Shown here one piece after another: positions 1 to 10,970 of a stretch of 64,000 bases of DNA. A program made the position numbers and the translations under genes. Below the pieces are notes generated by a model. It was not told the origin of the DNA, did not search any database, and saw only the letters and a list, made by a program, of their open reading frames with translations. Each line of letters opens with the position of its first letter. The stretch's first letter is position 1. Source of the DNA: Herbivorax alkaliphila (GTDB lineage Bacteria; Bacillota; Clostridia; Acetivibrionales; Acetivibrionaceae); assembly GCF_030848475.1 (NCBI RefSeq), contig NZ_JAVDDS010000012.1, forward strand, positions 17,472-81,471, written 5' to 3'.

Positions 1-28
1 TTTTCTTAGGTTGATACGTCCTTAACAT
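1..28 (-). CDS. rpmH: Ribosomal protein bL34, 5' end only
   Basis: The reverse strand from 28 reads ATG then Leu-Arg-Thr-Tyr-Gln-Pro-Lys-Lys, the start of bL34 (usual form M-K/L-R-T-Y-Q-P). A GGAGGTG ribosome site lies just upstream at about 37-43. The gene runs off the window edge. rpmH divergent from dnaA is the standard arrangement at bacterial origins, which supports placing oriC here. Only nine codons are visible. Confidence 0.88.
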
Positions 29-91
29 TTTAAAACACCTCCATTCTTAAGAATATCAAATATTTTTAAACATCATTTAGTTACTTTAACA

Positions 92-240
92 TTGACATTC
101 TCCTCTTCCTAAAGGAAAAAAAGATTCTTACTTCACAGAGCTATTTGATGCAAACTCTACACAAGCATTGTCGGCATGCCCTACCGAATTCTTATTTAAA
201 TCTTGCTTATATTACCTTCCTTAAGGAAAGTGTCTTACAG
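92..240 (-). mobile_element. Right-end remnant of a TnpB-type (IS200/IS605- or IS607-like) element
   Basis: The reverse strand ends in GGAAGAGGAGAATGTCAA, a form known at right ends of tnpB-carrying elements, where the 3' scaffold of the guide (omega) RNA lies. No tnpB is left. The same end recurs at about 8455-8542, matching over roughly 85 bp, and as a 22-bp stub at 61454-61475, so a family of these elements has been active here. The inner border near 240 is approximate. Confidence 0.6.
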
Positions 241-350
241 CAAAACATATAAGATAATATTTTAAAATAACGTAACAATTATATATTAAATCGATATTTA
301 ATGTCAAGAAACTATTTTCATTTCTTTTGTTTATAACTCCAAAATTTTTT

Positions 351-454
351 TGTGGATATCTTTTATTTTTTATGTTGAATATTCTACAAAAGTCTGATAG
401 TATAGTTTATACCTGTTGATAACTTACTAATTATCAACAGGTATATGTTGATAA
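351..454. other. oriC: oriC, dnaA-upstream DnaA-box cluster
   Basis: Three nine-base boxes match TTATCAACA exactly: 414-422 (reverse), 431-439 (forward) and 446-454 (reverse). A near-match, TGTGGATAT, lies at 351-359. The surroundings are extremely AT-rich. With the second cluster at 2199-2366 this makes a two-part origin around dnaA, as known in Bacillus and many Firmicutes. Box spacing and orientation are read directly; origin activity is inferred. Confidence 0.82.
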
Positions 455-773
455 TTAGTTTATACAACTAAATATGAATTTTTTTTAAACTATATATTTA
501 CCAGTTAATTATATGCATCTTTTTAAATAATATACAAAATTATTTCAATTATGCTTAAACATTGTTAGAATTGTCAAAGATTATACTGATAATTTTTGTT
601 AAAGAGCTTAAATTTAATTTAAGACAGTGTAATCTGGACTTTTTTAGTTGATTATTATTTATTTTCGCTCTTTTATTTAACAAACAACAAAAATATATAG
701 TTATTATTTGTTTAATTTTAGATATTTTATTTTAAATTAAAATTGTTTTATTCTTTATTTTTGGAGGAATTGT

Positions 774-2111
774 ATGAATATCAATATAAATGATGTTTGG
801 GGAAAAGCTTTAAATTTGCTAAAAGTTGAGCTTACCGAAATAAGCTTTAATACATGGATTAAAACTATTACTCCTGTGAGTTTAACCTCTGATACCATTA
901 ATTTATCGGTACCTGCTAGTTTTAATAAAGGTATTTTAGAATCTAGGTATCAAAGTCTTATTATGAATGCTATAAAACAGGTTACTTTTAAGGAATATAA
1001 AATAAATTTTGTTGTTCCTTCTGAAGAAGACGATATTGAAAATTTGGATAAACAAAAATCTCAAAAAAATAACGATGATGTAGTAAAATCCATATTAAAC
1101 CCCAAGTATACATTTGATACATTTGTTATAGGAAATAGTAATAGATTTGCACATGCTGCTGCTTTAGCTGTTTCAGAGGCTCCAGCTAAGGCTTACAATC
1201 CTTTATTTATATATGGAGGGGTGGGACTTGGAAAAACTCACTTAATGCATGCCATAGGTCATTTTGTATTAAGTGAAAATTCTTCACTTAAAGTTTTATA
1301 TGTATCATCTGAAAAATTTACAAATGAACTAATTAATGCAATTAAAGATGATAAAAACGAAGAATTCAGAACTAAATATAGAAATATCGATATACTTTTA
1401 ATAGATGATATACAATTTATTGGTGGTAAGGAAAGAACGCAGGAAGAATTTTTTCACACTTTCAATGCTCTTTATGAAGCAAATAAACAAATTATTATTT
1501 CAAGCGATAAGCCACCTAAAGATATTACAACATTGGAAGAACGTCTTAAATCAAGGTTTGAATGGGGACTTATTGCGGACATGCAGGCACCTGACCTTGA
1601 AACAAGAATTGCAATATTAAGAAAAAAGGCCCAGCTTGAAAGTCTTGATGTTCCTAATGATGTTATGGTTTTTATTGCTGATAAAATAGCATCTAACATT
1701 AGAGAACTTGAAGGTGCTTTAAATAGAGTAATTGCTTTTGCTTCTCTTACAGAAAATGAAATTACAATTGATTTGGCAAATGAAGCATTAAAAGATATTT
1801 TGTCTGCCAATAAAACGAAAGTAATTAATTGTACATCAATCCAAGCTGTAGTTGCAAGATATTTTGATGTAAAACCAGAAAACTTTAAATCAAAGAAAAG
1901 AACTAGGGATATTGCTTTTCCAAGGCAAATTGCTATGTTTTTATGTAGAGAACTTACAGATATGTCTCTTCCTAAAATAGGAAATTCTTTTGGAGGAAGA
2001 GATCATACTACTGTTATACACGCATATGAAAAAATTAAAGAAGATATTGAATCAAGTTCAGAAACAAGAAGAGCAGTAAATGAAATTAAGGATAATATCT
2101 TGGGAAAATAG
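774..2111 (+). CDS. dnaA: Chromosomal replication initiator DnaA
   Basis: DnaA binds DnaA boxes, oligomerises and opens oriC. The 445-residue protein is full length. Domain I is at about 1-85, then a short acidic linker, then the AAA+ domain with Walker [10 protein letters not shown] at about 148-156 and Walker B LLIDDIQF. Domain IV carries the box-binding signature [12 protein letters not shown] near the C-terminus. The ATG has a strong GGAGG site six bases upstream. It is first in the dnaA-dnaN-rlbA-recF-remB-gyrB series and is flanked on both sides by DnaA boxes, so autoregulation is likely. Confidence 0.98.
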   Translation: MNININDVWGKALNLLKVELTEISFNTWIKTITPVSLTSDTINLSVPASFNKGILESRYQSLIMNAIKQVTFKEYKINFVVPSEEDDIENLDKQKSQKNNDDVVKSILNPKYTFDTFVIGNSNRFAHAAALAVSEAPAKAYNPLFIYGGVGLGKTHLMHAIGHFVLSENSSLKVLYVSSEKFTNELINAIKDDKNEEFRTKYRNIDILLIDDIQFIGGKERTQEEFFHTFNALYEANKQIIISSDKPPKDITTLEERLKSRFEWGLIADMQAPDLETRIAILRKKAQLESLDVPNDVMVFIADKIASNIRELEGALNRVIAFASLTENEITIDLANEALKDILSANKTKVINCTSIQAVVARYFDVKPENFKSKKRTRDIAFPRQIAMFLCRELTDMSLPKIGNSFGGRDHTTVIHAYEKIKEDIESSSETRRAVNEIKDNILGK

Positions 2112-2198
2112 ATAGTTTTTATTTTATATAAAGTGAAATTAGTTAGCTTAAACTTTTATTAAACTGGTTAACTCATTTTTGCTAGAGATAAATAAATG

Positions 2199-2366
2199 TT
2201 ATCAACAGAAATTGTTGATATGGGGAAAACTTCTTGTGAATTAACTGTGTATAACTGCTTTAACTTTAATCTAATGTTAACTTGTTGATATAAGGATACA
2301 ATTTATCTACATATTGATAACAGGTTCAAAACCTTTAATTTTAAGACTTGACAGCAGTTATTCACA
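2199..2366. other. oriC: oriC, dnaA-dnaN intergenic DnaA-box cluster
   Basis: The 329-bp gap between dnaA and dnaN holds an exact TTATCAACA at 2199-2207, near-boxes TGTTGATAT at 2213-2221 and 2283-2291, TTATCTACA at 2303-2311 and TTATTCACA at 2358-2366 (fits TTATNCACA). The rest is AT-rich and could hold the unwinding element. In Firmicutes this gap commonly contains the unwinding site; that part is inference. Confidence 0.8.
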
Positions 2367-2440
2367 TAATTAACAGCACTTATTGTTATTATTACTGGTT
2401 TTATTATTTATATTATATAAAACAGGAGGCTTACTTTTTT

Positions 2441-3541
2441 ATGAAAATTATAATTTCAAAAGAACTTCTGATGGAAGGAATAAATATTGTTCAAAAAGCA
2501 GTATCAACCAAAAATAATGTATCTTTGCTTGATGGGATACTGCTAGAAGCAGATGAAATTTTTAAAATGACTGGAAATGATTCGGAAATTAGAATAGAAT
2601 GTATTGTGTCCGCCGATATTAGAAAAAAAGGCTCTATTGTAATTAATTCAAAAATGTTTGGAGATATTATTAGGAGAATGCCTGAATCTGAAATAATGAT
2701 TGAATTAATTGAAAATAATGATGTTTTAATTGAGTGTGAAAATTCACATTTTAAAATAAAAGGAAACCCAAGTGATGATTATCCAGGATTACCTGAAATA
2801 GAGGCAGAAAAGTCATTCAAGATAAGTCAAAAAATAGCAAGAGATATGATTAGAGAAACAATATTTGCTGTTGGAGAAGATGAAAACAGAGAAATATTAA
2901 CAGGATCTTTAATAGAAAGCAACGAAAATGAGTTAACTTTTGTTTCAATAGATGGATACAGAATGGCATTGAGAAGAAAAACTGATGATATGCAAAATAC
3001 AAATTTTAAAGTTGTTGTTCCAGGAAAAACATTAAATGAAATATCAAAAATATTACAACCTGAAGATGGCGAAGTTGAGATATTTAGTTCAAAAAACCAG
3101 ATACTTTTTAAATTTAATAACTGTATGGTTATGTCCAGATTACTAGAAGGAGAGTACTTAAACTATAAAAGCATAGTACCTGATGAGTATGAAACGAAAA
3201 TAAGAGTAAATACAAAAGAATTGCTTTATAGCATAGAAAGGGCATCTTTAATGTCTTCTGATGGAAGAAAATATCCTGTAAAGTTTGTTATTGAGGATGA
3301 TAATTTAATTATTTTATCTAATACAGAAACAGGTAATGTAAGGGAAGAAATAACAACTGAAATGGAAGGGAAAAATATGAGTATAGGGTTTAATCCTAGA
3401 TATTTTGTAGAATCACTTAGAGTAATTGAAGATGAGACTGTAGATATGTATTTTAATTCAGAGGTTGGGCCATGTACAATTAAACCAATTGAAACAGATG
3501 AATTTGCATATATGATTTTACCTGTTAGAATAAATAATTAA
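2441..3541 (+). CDS. dnaN: DNA polymerase III sliding clamp (beta subunit)
   Basis: Encodes the ring-shaped clamp that tethers the replicative polymerase to DNA. 366 residues, the usual length, made of three clamp-fold repeats. The ATG at 2441 is chosen over an in-frame upstream codon at 2348: it has AGGAGG upstream and gives the expected N-terminus MKIIISKELL, while the longer form adds a Tyr-rich stretch unlike any clamp. Second gene of the origin cluster. Confidence 0.97.
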   Translation: MKIIISKELLMEGINIVQKAVSTKNNVSLLDGILLEADEIFKMTGNDSEIRIECIVSADIRKKGSIVINSKMFGDIIRRMPESEIMIELIENNDVLIECENSHFKIKGNPSDDYPGLPEIEAEKSFKISQKIARDMIRETIFAVGEDENREILTGSLIESNENELTFVSIDGYRMALRRKTDDMQNTNFKVVVPGKTLNEISKILQPEDGEVEIFSSKNQILFKFNNCMVMSRLLEGEYLNYKSIVPDEYETKIRVNTKELLYSIERASLMSSDGRKYPVKFVIEDDNLIILSNTETGNVREEITTEMEGKNMSIGFNPRYFVESLRVIEDETVDMYFNSEVGPCTIKPIETDEFAYMILPVRINN

Positions 3542-3553
3542 GGTGATGATTTT

Positions 3554-3763
3554 ATGAAAAATATTAAAATAGAAACAGAGTATATAAAATTAGATCAATT
3601 TTTAAAATGGGCGGATTTAGTACCAACTGGTACTGAATCAAGAATATTGATCTCTGAAGAACAAATTAAAGTTAATGGAGAAATAGAAACAAGAAGAGGC
3701 AAAAAGTTAAGAAAAGGTGACATAATAGAAGTTGAAAACAATCAATATAAAATTGTAAATTAA
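3554..3763 (+). CDS. rlbA: S4-domain RNA-binding protein, RlbA/YaaA type
   Basis: A 69-residue protein that is almost entirely one S4 RNA-binding fold (LDQFLKWADLV, then ILISEEQIKVNGEIETRRG). It sits 12 bases after dnaN and before recF, exactly where yaaA/rlbA lies in Firmicutes. It is thought to act in ribosome assembly, though this is poorly tested. Read together with dnaN from AGGTGATG just upstream of its ATG. Confidence 0.9.
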   Translation: MKNIKIETEYIKLDQFLKWADLVPTGTESRILISEEQIKVNGEIETRRGKKLRKGDIIEVENNQYKIVN

Positions 3764-3776
3764 ATTGGTTTGTATA

Positions 3777-3822
3777 GGGTGTATATATTAAATATTTTCA
3801 TTCACTTAAATAACATATGCCC
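3777..3822 (+). repeat. Short deletion derivative of the MITE-like repeat
   Basis: Begins GGGTGTATATATTAA and ends CACTTAAATAACATATGCCC. These are the left and right ends of the 200-bp element at 32098-32298 with the middle missing. It lies between rlbA and recF. The two ends are imperfect inverted repeats of each other. Confidence 0.5.
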
Positions 3823-3960
3823 ATTTGTCTCAGTATAGCAATTTATAAAAAATTATTTTTTGTAAAATTCTATATTGGAGTTTAGTAAAAAAATCAAATT
3901 AGAGAGTATTATAAATAACTTATAATTTTAACATATGGTTTTATATAAGGAGAAAAAAAT

Positions 3961-5070
3961 TTGTACATAGAAAAGCTGGAATTAGAAAATTTCAGAAATT
4001 ATAAAAATATAGAAGCTTCTTTTTCAAAAAAGGTTAATGTAATATATGGTGAAAATGCTCAAGGTAAAACAAATATTATTGAGTCTATTTTTTTATGTGC
4101 AGCTGGACGTTCTCATAGAACATCAAAAGACAAAGAATTAATAAATATAGATGGCAAAAAGTTTAAAGTTAAGTTATTATTAAATAGAGATACTCAACAA
4201 AAAAAAATAGAGTTTTTTTATGAGTTTGGAAAAAAACAAATATTAATAAATGAAATTCCAATAAAGAAAATGGCAAATTTGATGGGAAATTTATTAGCTG
4301 TTATATTTTCTCCTGAAGATATTTTAATCATAAAAGAGGGACCTTCTTTGAGAAGAAGGTTTATAGATATAACTATTAGTCAATTAAGACCATCTTACTT
4401 TTATAAATTACAGCAGTACAATAAAATTTTAAAGCAGAGGAATAATTTATTAAAAGAAATACAAAAAAATAAAAGTTTAATTGATACTCTTGATATATGG
4501 GATGAAAAAATAGCTCAGGTTGCATCATCAATTTTAATTGACAGAAAAAAATTTATTGATAAACTTAATAAAATTTCAAAAAAAAATCATTATAATTTGA
4601 CTGATGATTGTGAACAATTAGAAATAAAATATAAAACTTTTTTAGAAGAAATAAATAATAAAAGCGAAAAAGATATAATAGATGAAATTATAAAAAAGTT
4701 TTCAAAAAGTAGAAATATAGAATTAAAAAGATGCGTTACAATGGTTGGTCCTCATAGAGATGATTTTGAAATAGTTATAAATGGCATGGCTGTAAAAAAA
4801 TTTGGATCGCAAGGACAGCAAAGAACAGCCATATTATCGTTAAAATTATCTGAAATAGAAATTATAAAAGAGGAAACAGAGGAATATCCAGTTCTTCTTT
4901 TAGATGATGTTATGTCAGAATTAGATAATAAGAGAAGAGATTTTTTATTTAAGAATTTAACAAATATACAAACATTTATCACATGCACAGAAAAAGATTT
5001 TTTTAAAGAAAAGATGTATAAAGATATATTTTTTTTAAAAGTTAAAAATGGAAATATAAAAAGTTTATAA
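3961..5070 (+). CDS. recF: DNA replication/repair ATPase RecF
   Basis: SMC-like ATPase that helps load RecA at gaps. 369 residues. Walker A GENAQGKTN is near residue 30; the ABC signature region SQGQQRTAILSLKL and Walker B VLLLDDVMSELD lie in the C-terminal third. Starts with TTG, supported by AAGGAG eight bases upstream and by the family N-terminus (Y-I-E-K-L-E-L-E-N-F-R-N-Y). It follows rlbA after a 197-bp gap holding a short repeat. Confidence 0.97.
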   Translation: MYIEKLELENFRNYKNIEASFSKKVNVIYGENAQGKTNIIESIFLCAAGRSHRTSKDKELINIDGKKFKVKLLLNRDTQQKKIEFFYEFGKKQILINEIPIKKMANLMGNLLAVIFSPEDILIIKEGPSLRRRFIDITISQLRPSYFYKLQQYNKILKQRNNLLKEIQKNKSLIDTLDIWDEKIAQVASSILIDRKKFIDKLNKISKKNHYNLTDDCEQLEIKYKTFLEEINNKSEKDIIDEIIKKFSKSRNIELKRCVTMVGPHRDDFEIVINGMAVKKFGSQGQQRTAILSLKLSEIEIIKEETEEYPVLLLDDVMSELDNKRRDFLFKNLTNIQTFITCTEKDFFKEKMYKDIFFLKVKNGNIKSL

Positions 5071-5174
5071 AGATTTTTGTTTTATTTAATTTAAGAAAAA
5101 ATAATTGAAGTTTCTATTTAATTTGGATAAAATAAAGTAGATAGGTTAGTATTAAATAAAAATGGAGGACGTAA

Positions 5175-7389
<2,215 letters not shown>

Positions 7390-7439
7390 AATTGTAAAAG
7401 TATAGTTTTTTGATGAAGGTTAAAAATCATCTTTCTTTG

Positions 7440-7475
7440 TTATAATAGATTGAACAACTCTATTATAATTTTGGT
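7440..7475 (+). terminator. Weak hairpin after gyrB
   Basis: Nine-base arms TTATAATAG (7440-7448) and CTATTATAA (7460-7468) are followed by TTTTGG. It is AT-only except for one pair and so weak. The palindrome at 7504-7539 just downstream is the better stop. Confidence 0.4.
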
Positions 7476-7503
7476 TGATAGGGTAGAGGATATAATAATT
7501 TTT

Positions 7504-7539
7504 AAAAGATAAATGTTTCACGTGAAACATTTATCTTTT
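7504..7539. promoter_or_regulatory. parS: parS site inside a 36-bp perfect palindrome
   Basis: The central 16 bases at 7514-7529 are TGTTTCACGTGAAACA, a match to the bacterial parS consensus bound by ParB/Spo0J. The symmetry continues ten bases on each side and the right arm ends in a T run, so the RNA could also act as an intrinsic terminator for gyrB. soj and spo0J are 1 kb downstream. Confidence 0.93.
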
Positions 7540-7654
7540 TTAAGATAAAGATAAATATTAAAGTTTAAGGTGGAGATTTAGAATAAAATGAGAAAATATT
7601 TTAGTCGCATAAATTGTATATATAATAGGTTTAATAAAGGGGAAAGATATTCTG

Positions 7655-8230
7655 GAGATTAAAGATATAGATAGGGAAAAAAGAGAAGAAAGTATTTCAG
7701 AGATTAAAGATATAGATAAATAGGGATAAAAGAGAAGAAAATATTCCAGAAATTAAAGTTACGCAGTTAAGAGTCTGTAAATACTCCTCGAGGTCGAGCA
7801 AAACTCGCTAACGCTCAAACAATGCTCTCCCTGTACTCGTCGTAAAAACAGACTCTATAACAAGCTCCACAATATTTCTTTCATATTTTCATTCACGTTT
7901 TATTGAGAGAATAATCAAGAGGTAAATATAGAGAAAAGTAGAGATTAAAGATATAGATAAATAGTCATAAAAGAGAAGAAAGTATTTCAGAGATTAAAGA
8001 TATAGATAAATAGGGATAAAAGAGAAGAAAATATTCCAGAAATTAAAGTTACGCAGTTAAGAGTCTGTAAATACTCCTCGAGATCGAGCAAAACTCGCTA
8101 ACGCTCAAACAATGCTCTCCCTGTACTCGTCGCATAAACATACTCTATAACAAGCTCCACAATATTTCTTCCATATTTTCATTCACGTTTTATTGAGAGA
8201 ATAATCAAGAGGTAAATATAGAGAAAAATA
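7655..8230 (+). repeat. Tandem 290-bp duplication containing two MITE-like copies
   Basis: Two head-to-tail copies (about 7655-7940 and 7941-8230) are almost identical; ACGCAGTTAAGAGTCTG starts at 7761 and again at 8051. Each contains short repeats of GAGATTAAAGATATAGATA followed by the body of the element also found reversed at 32098-32298. Within the first copy AGAGTCTGT pairs with ACAGACTCT about 70 bases on, closing a large stem. No open frame of note. Confidence 0.85.
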
Positions 8231-8454
8231 AAGATTAGATAGAGAAGGAGTAAATATAAAAAATAGATTTGTTATTAATACATCTTGTGATATAATTTAA
8301 TAATAATGTGTTTATTTATTATATTAATAAAAACTATAAAATATTTATTTTTTATGCTAAAATAAATATTTGTGAAAAGTATATTATAAAAGACAGGCAT
8401 TTTTGTGTTTTTTAAAGTTGAATTAAGACATCTTTTTTAATTAAAAGTAAGGAG

Positions 8455-8542
8455 TCAATGTTGACAACCTTTGTGGAGAGTCTGGATTAAGTAGTTCTGT
8501 GAAGTAAGAATTATTCTTTCTTTAGGGAGAAAAGAATGTCAA
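8455..8542 (+). mobile_element. Right-end remnant of a TnpB-type insertion sequence
   Basis: The stretch ending TTTAGGGAGAAAAGAATGTCAA (last base 8542) is the same end as at 92-240 in opposite orientation; GTGAAGTAAGAAT is shared. It abuts the soj coding region and supplies an ATG at 8536 that is in frame with soj but not its natural start. No transposase is left. Confidence 0.6.
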
Positions 8543-8577
8543 AAAATATGTATATAGATGAGTCAAGGAGTGGTTTA

Positions 8578-9357
8578 ATGACAAAGGTAATTGCAGTAGC
8601 AAATCAAAAAGGTGGAGTAGGAAAGACAACTACTGCAGTAAATTTAAGTTCTTGTCTTGCTTATAAGGGAAAAAAAGTTTTACTACTGGATATCGACCCC
8701 CAAGGAAATAGTACAAGTGGATTGGGTGTTGATAAGAAAAAAATAAAAGGTTCTACTTACGATGTATTGATAAATGAGGAGAATATAGAAAAGTCTCTTG
8801 TTGATACAGCAATTGAAAATTTAAAATTATGTCCTTCAAATATTGAGCTTGCTGGTGCTGAAGTGGAGCTTGTCTCATCTATATCAAGAGAAAATAGATT
8901 AAAAAATTCTCTAATTGAGATTAAGGAAAAATATGATTATATAATAATAGATTGTCCTCCTTCATTAGGATTATTGACTTTAAATTCACTTACAGCAGCA
9001 GACACAATTCTTGTTCCAATACAATGTGAATATTATGCATTAGAAGGATTAAGTCAATTAATGGAGACGGTTAAATTAGTTCAAAAACATCTTAATGAAA
9101 AACTAGATGTTGAAGGAGTAGTGTTGACCATGTTTGATGCAAGAACTAATTTATCTATACAGGTAGTGGATGAAGTAAAAAAGTATTTTAAAAATAAAGT
9201 GTATAGAACTGTTATACCTAGAAATGTAAGATTGAGTGAAGCACCTAGCTTTGGACTTCCAATAATATTATATGATGCTAAATCAAAAGGTGCCGAGTGT
9301 TACTTGGAATTAGCGGAAGAGGTTATAGAATATTCTGAGGAGGAAAATAATGATTAA
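8578..9357 (+). CDS. parA: Chromosome-partitioning ATPase Soj (ParA)
   Basis: ParA-family ATPase that works with Spo0J and parS in origin segregation and, in Bacillus, regulates DnaA. 259 residues from ATG 8578: MTKVIAVANQKGGVGKTTT carries the deviant Walker A box, followed by the family motif DIDPQGNSTSGLG. This start has AAGGAG seven bases upstream and the family N-terminus. An in-frame ATG at 8536 would add 14 residues encoded partly by an insertion-sequence end, so it is rejected. Overlaps spo0J by eight bases (translational coupling). Confidence 0.95.
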   Translation: MTKVIAVANQKGGVGKTTTAVNLSSCLAYKGKKVLLLDIDPQGNSTSGLGVDKKKIKGSTYDVLINEENIEKSLVDTAIENLKLCPSNIELAGAEVELVSSISRENRLKNSLIEIKEKYDYIIIDCPPSLGLLTLNSLTAADTILVPIQCEYYALEGLSQLMETVKLVQKHLNEKLDVEGVVLTMFDARTNLSIQVVDEVKKYFKNKVYRTVIPRNVRLSEAPSFGLPIILYDAKSKGAECYLELAEEVIEYSEEENND

Positions 9358-10210
9358 TAAAAAGGGATTGGGAAAAGGGTTAGGTGCATTGATTTCAGAA
9401 GCAAATAATTCTGACGAAAAAAATGGAATATTAGAATTAGGAGTAAATGAAATTGAACCAAATAATAATCAACCGAGAAAGTCTTTTGATGAAAAATCCC
9501 TTGAGCAATTATCTGAATCGATAAAAGAACATGGAATAGTGCAACCTATTATAGTTAAAAAAGAAGATGAATTATATAGAATTGTTGCCGGAGAAAGAAG
9601 ATGGCGAGCAGCAAGACTTTTAGGAATAAAAAAAGTACCTGCAATTGTTAGAGATTTTTCAAATAAACAGGTAATGGAAATTGCTTTAATTGAAAATATA
9701 CAAAGAGAAGATTTAAATCCAATTGAAGAGGCAGAAGCATATGAGAGATTATTAACTGATCATAATATGACTCAAGAGCAAATATCAAATTCAATAGGGA
9801 AAAGCAGATCAGCTATAGCTAACTCATTGAGATTGTTGGCATTAAAAGAGAGCATCAAAAATTTTTTAGTAAACGGACAAATCACAAGTGGCCATGCAAG
9901 AGCATTATTATCTATAGAAAGCACTGAAGAACAAGAAAGTATATGTAAAGAAGTAATTGATAATGATATGAATGTAAGAGAAACGGAAAAATTGATTAAA
10001 AATATAAAAAATAAAAATAAGCAAAAAAAAGTTGAGAAAAAACAAGATAATTATGAATTTGAAAGAGTTGAAGAAAATTTACAAAATATATTAGGTACAA
10101 AAGTAAAAATTGTTAATAAAAATAAAAAAGGAAAGATTATGATTGAATATTATTCAAATGAAGAATTAGATAGATTAATTGAATTAATTGGTAATAAAAA
10201 TAAAAAATAG
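9350..10210 (+). CDS. parB: Chromosome-partitioning protein Spo0J (ParB)
   Basis: CTP-dependent DNA clamp that loads at parS. 286 residues: N-terminal KGLGKGLGALI (contact with ParA), the CTPase motif GERRWRAARLLG at about 80-90, ENIQREDLNPIEEAEAY, then a helix-turn-helix (TQEQISNSIGKSRSAIANSL) and a Lys-rich linker to the dimer domain. Overlaps soj. parS sites lie on both sides of the pair, at 7514 and 10334. Confidence 0.96.
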   Translation: MINKKGLGKGLGALISEANNSDEKNGILELGVNEIEPNNNQPRKSFDEKSLEQLSESIKEHGIVQPIIVKKEDELYRIVAGERRWRAARLLGIKKVPAIVRDFSNKQVMEIALIENIQREDLNPIEEAEAYERLLTDHNMTQEQISNSIGKSRSAIANSLRLLALKESIKNFLVNGQITSGHARALLSIESTEEQESICKEVIDNDMNVRETEKLIKNIKNKNKQKKVEKKQDNYEFERVEENLQNILGTKVKIVNKNKKGKIMIEYYSNEELDRLIELIGNKNKK

Positions 10211-10318
10211 GACGCTCTGAAATTAATCATACTCGTTTTTAAGACACTCTTTAATAATAAAACACATAGAAAATATAAAATTGCTTTAAAAGCAAAATAA
10301 AAACGTTATAGTTTAAAT

Positions 10319-10364
10319 ATAAATTTTATTAAATGTTTCACGTGAAACATTTAATAAAATTTAT
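10319..10364. promoter_or_regulatory. parS: parS site inside a 46-bp perfect palindrome
   Basis: The core at 10334-10349 is TGTTTCACGTGAAACA, identical to the site at 7514. The symmetry extends 15 bases on each side with no mismatch. It lies just after spo0J and may also form a weak AT-rich terminator hairpin. Confidence 0.93.
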
Positions 10365-10418
10365 TAATTAGTGCATCAATCATCAAAAAAATATTTCTAA
10401 TATAAAAGAGGAGATAAT

Positions 10419-10943
10419 ATGACATTAATATTTGATAATTTATATTATTTAATTGAAACATATAACATTGAAATAATAGCAATTGGTATTATATTTGTTT
10501 TAATTCTTTTTATGTTATTCATATCAATTAGTATAAAGTTTAAAAAATTTAAGAAAAAACATAAAAAAATAATTGATGAAACAAAAGATAAAAACGTAGA
10601 AAAAATGCTTTGTGATGTTTTTAATTTTACAAATGAAACATCTCTTAAAAATAAAGAAGTGGAATATAAATTAAGTAAGATAGAAAGGGATATGCAACAT
10701 TGCATTCAGAAAGTTGGAGTTTTGAGATATAATGCTTTTGAGGATGTTGGAAGTGAATTGAGTTTTGTTGTTGCACTTCTTGATAATAATGATAATGGAG
10801 TTGTTATTAACGGGATATATGCAAGAGAGAATTCAACAACATATGCTAAGTTAATAAAAAGGGGAAATTCAAAGTATATTTTATCTGCGGAAGAAATTCA
10901 AGCCATAGATATAGCTAAAAAAAGCAAAAATATAATTAGTTAA
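10419..10943 (+). CDS. DUF4446 family membrane-anchored protein
   Basis: 174 residues: one N-terminal membrane helix at about 17-40, a basic stretch, then a conserved soluble domain (FEDVGSELSFVVALLDNNDNG, then NGIYARENSTTYAKLI) characteristic of DUF4446. The family is commonly encoded right after spo0J in Clostridia; its function is unknown. GAGGAG ribosome site before the ATG. A link to chromosome segregation is suggested only by position. Confidence 0.82.
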   Translation: MTLIFDNLYYLIETYNIEIIAIGIIFVLILFMLFISISIKFKKFKKKHKKIIDETKDKNVEKMLCDVFNFTNETSLKNKEVEYKLSKIERDMQHCIQKVGVLRYNAFEDVGSELSFVVALLDNNDNGVVINGIYARENSTTYAKLIKRGNSKYILSAEEIQAIDIAKKSKNIIS

Positions 10944-10970
10944 AAATATAGTTGTTAAGGGAGAATAAAA

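Noticed and set aside
7761..8230. CRISPR array suggested by repeated sequence near gyrB
   Set aside because: Only two long units of 290 bp; spacers are as conserved as repeats, and no cas gene is present.
8536..8577. N-terminal extension of Soj from ATG 8536
   Set aside because: It is encoded by an insertion-sequence end, lacks family similarity, and the ATG at 8578 has a better ribosome site.
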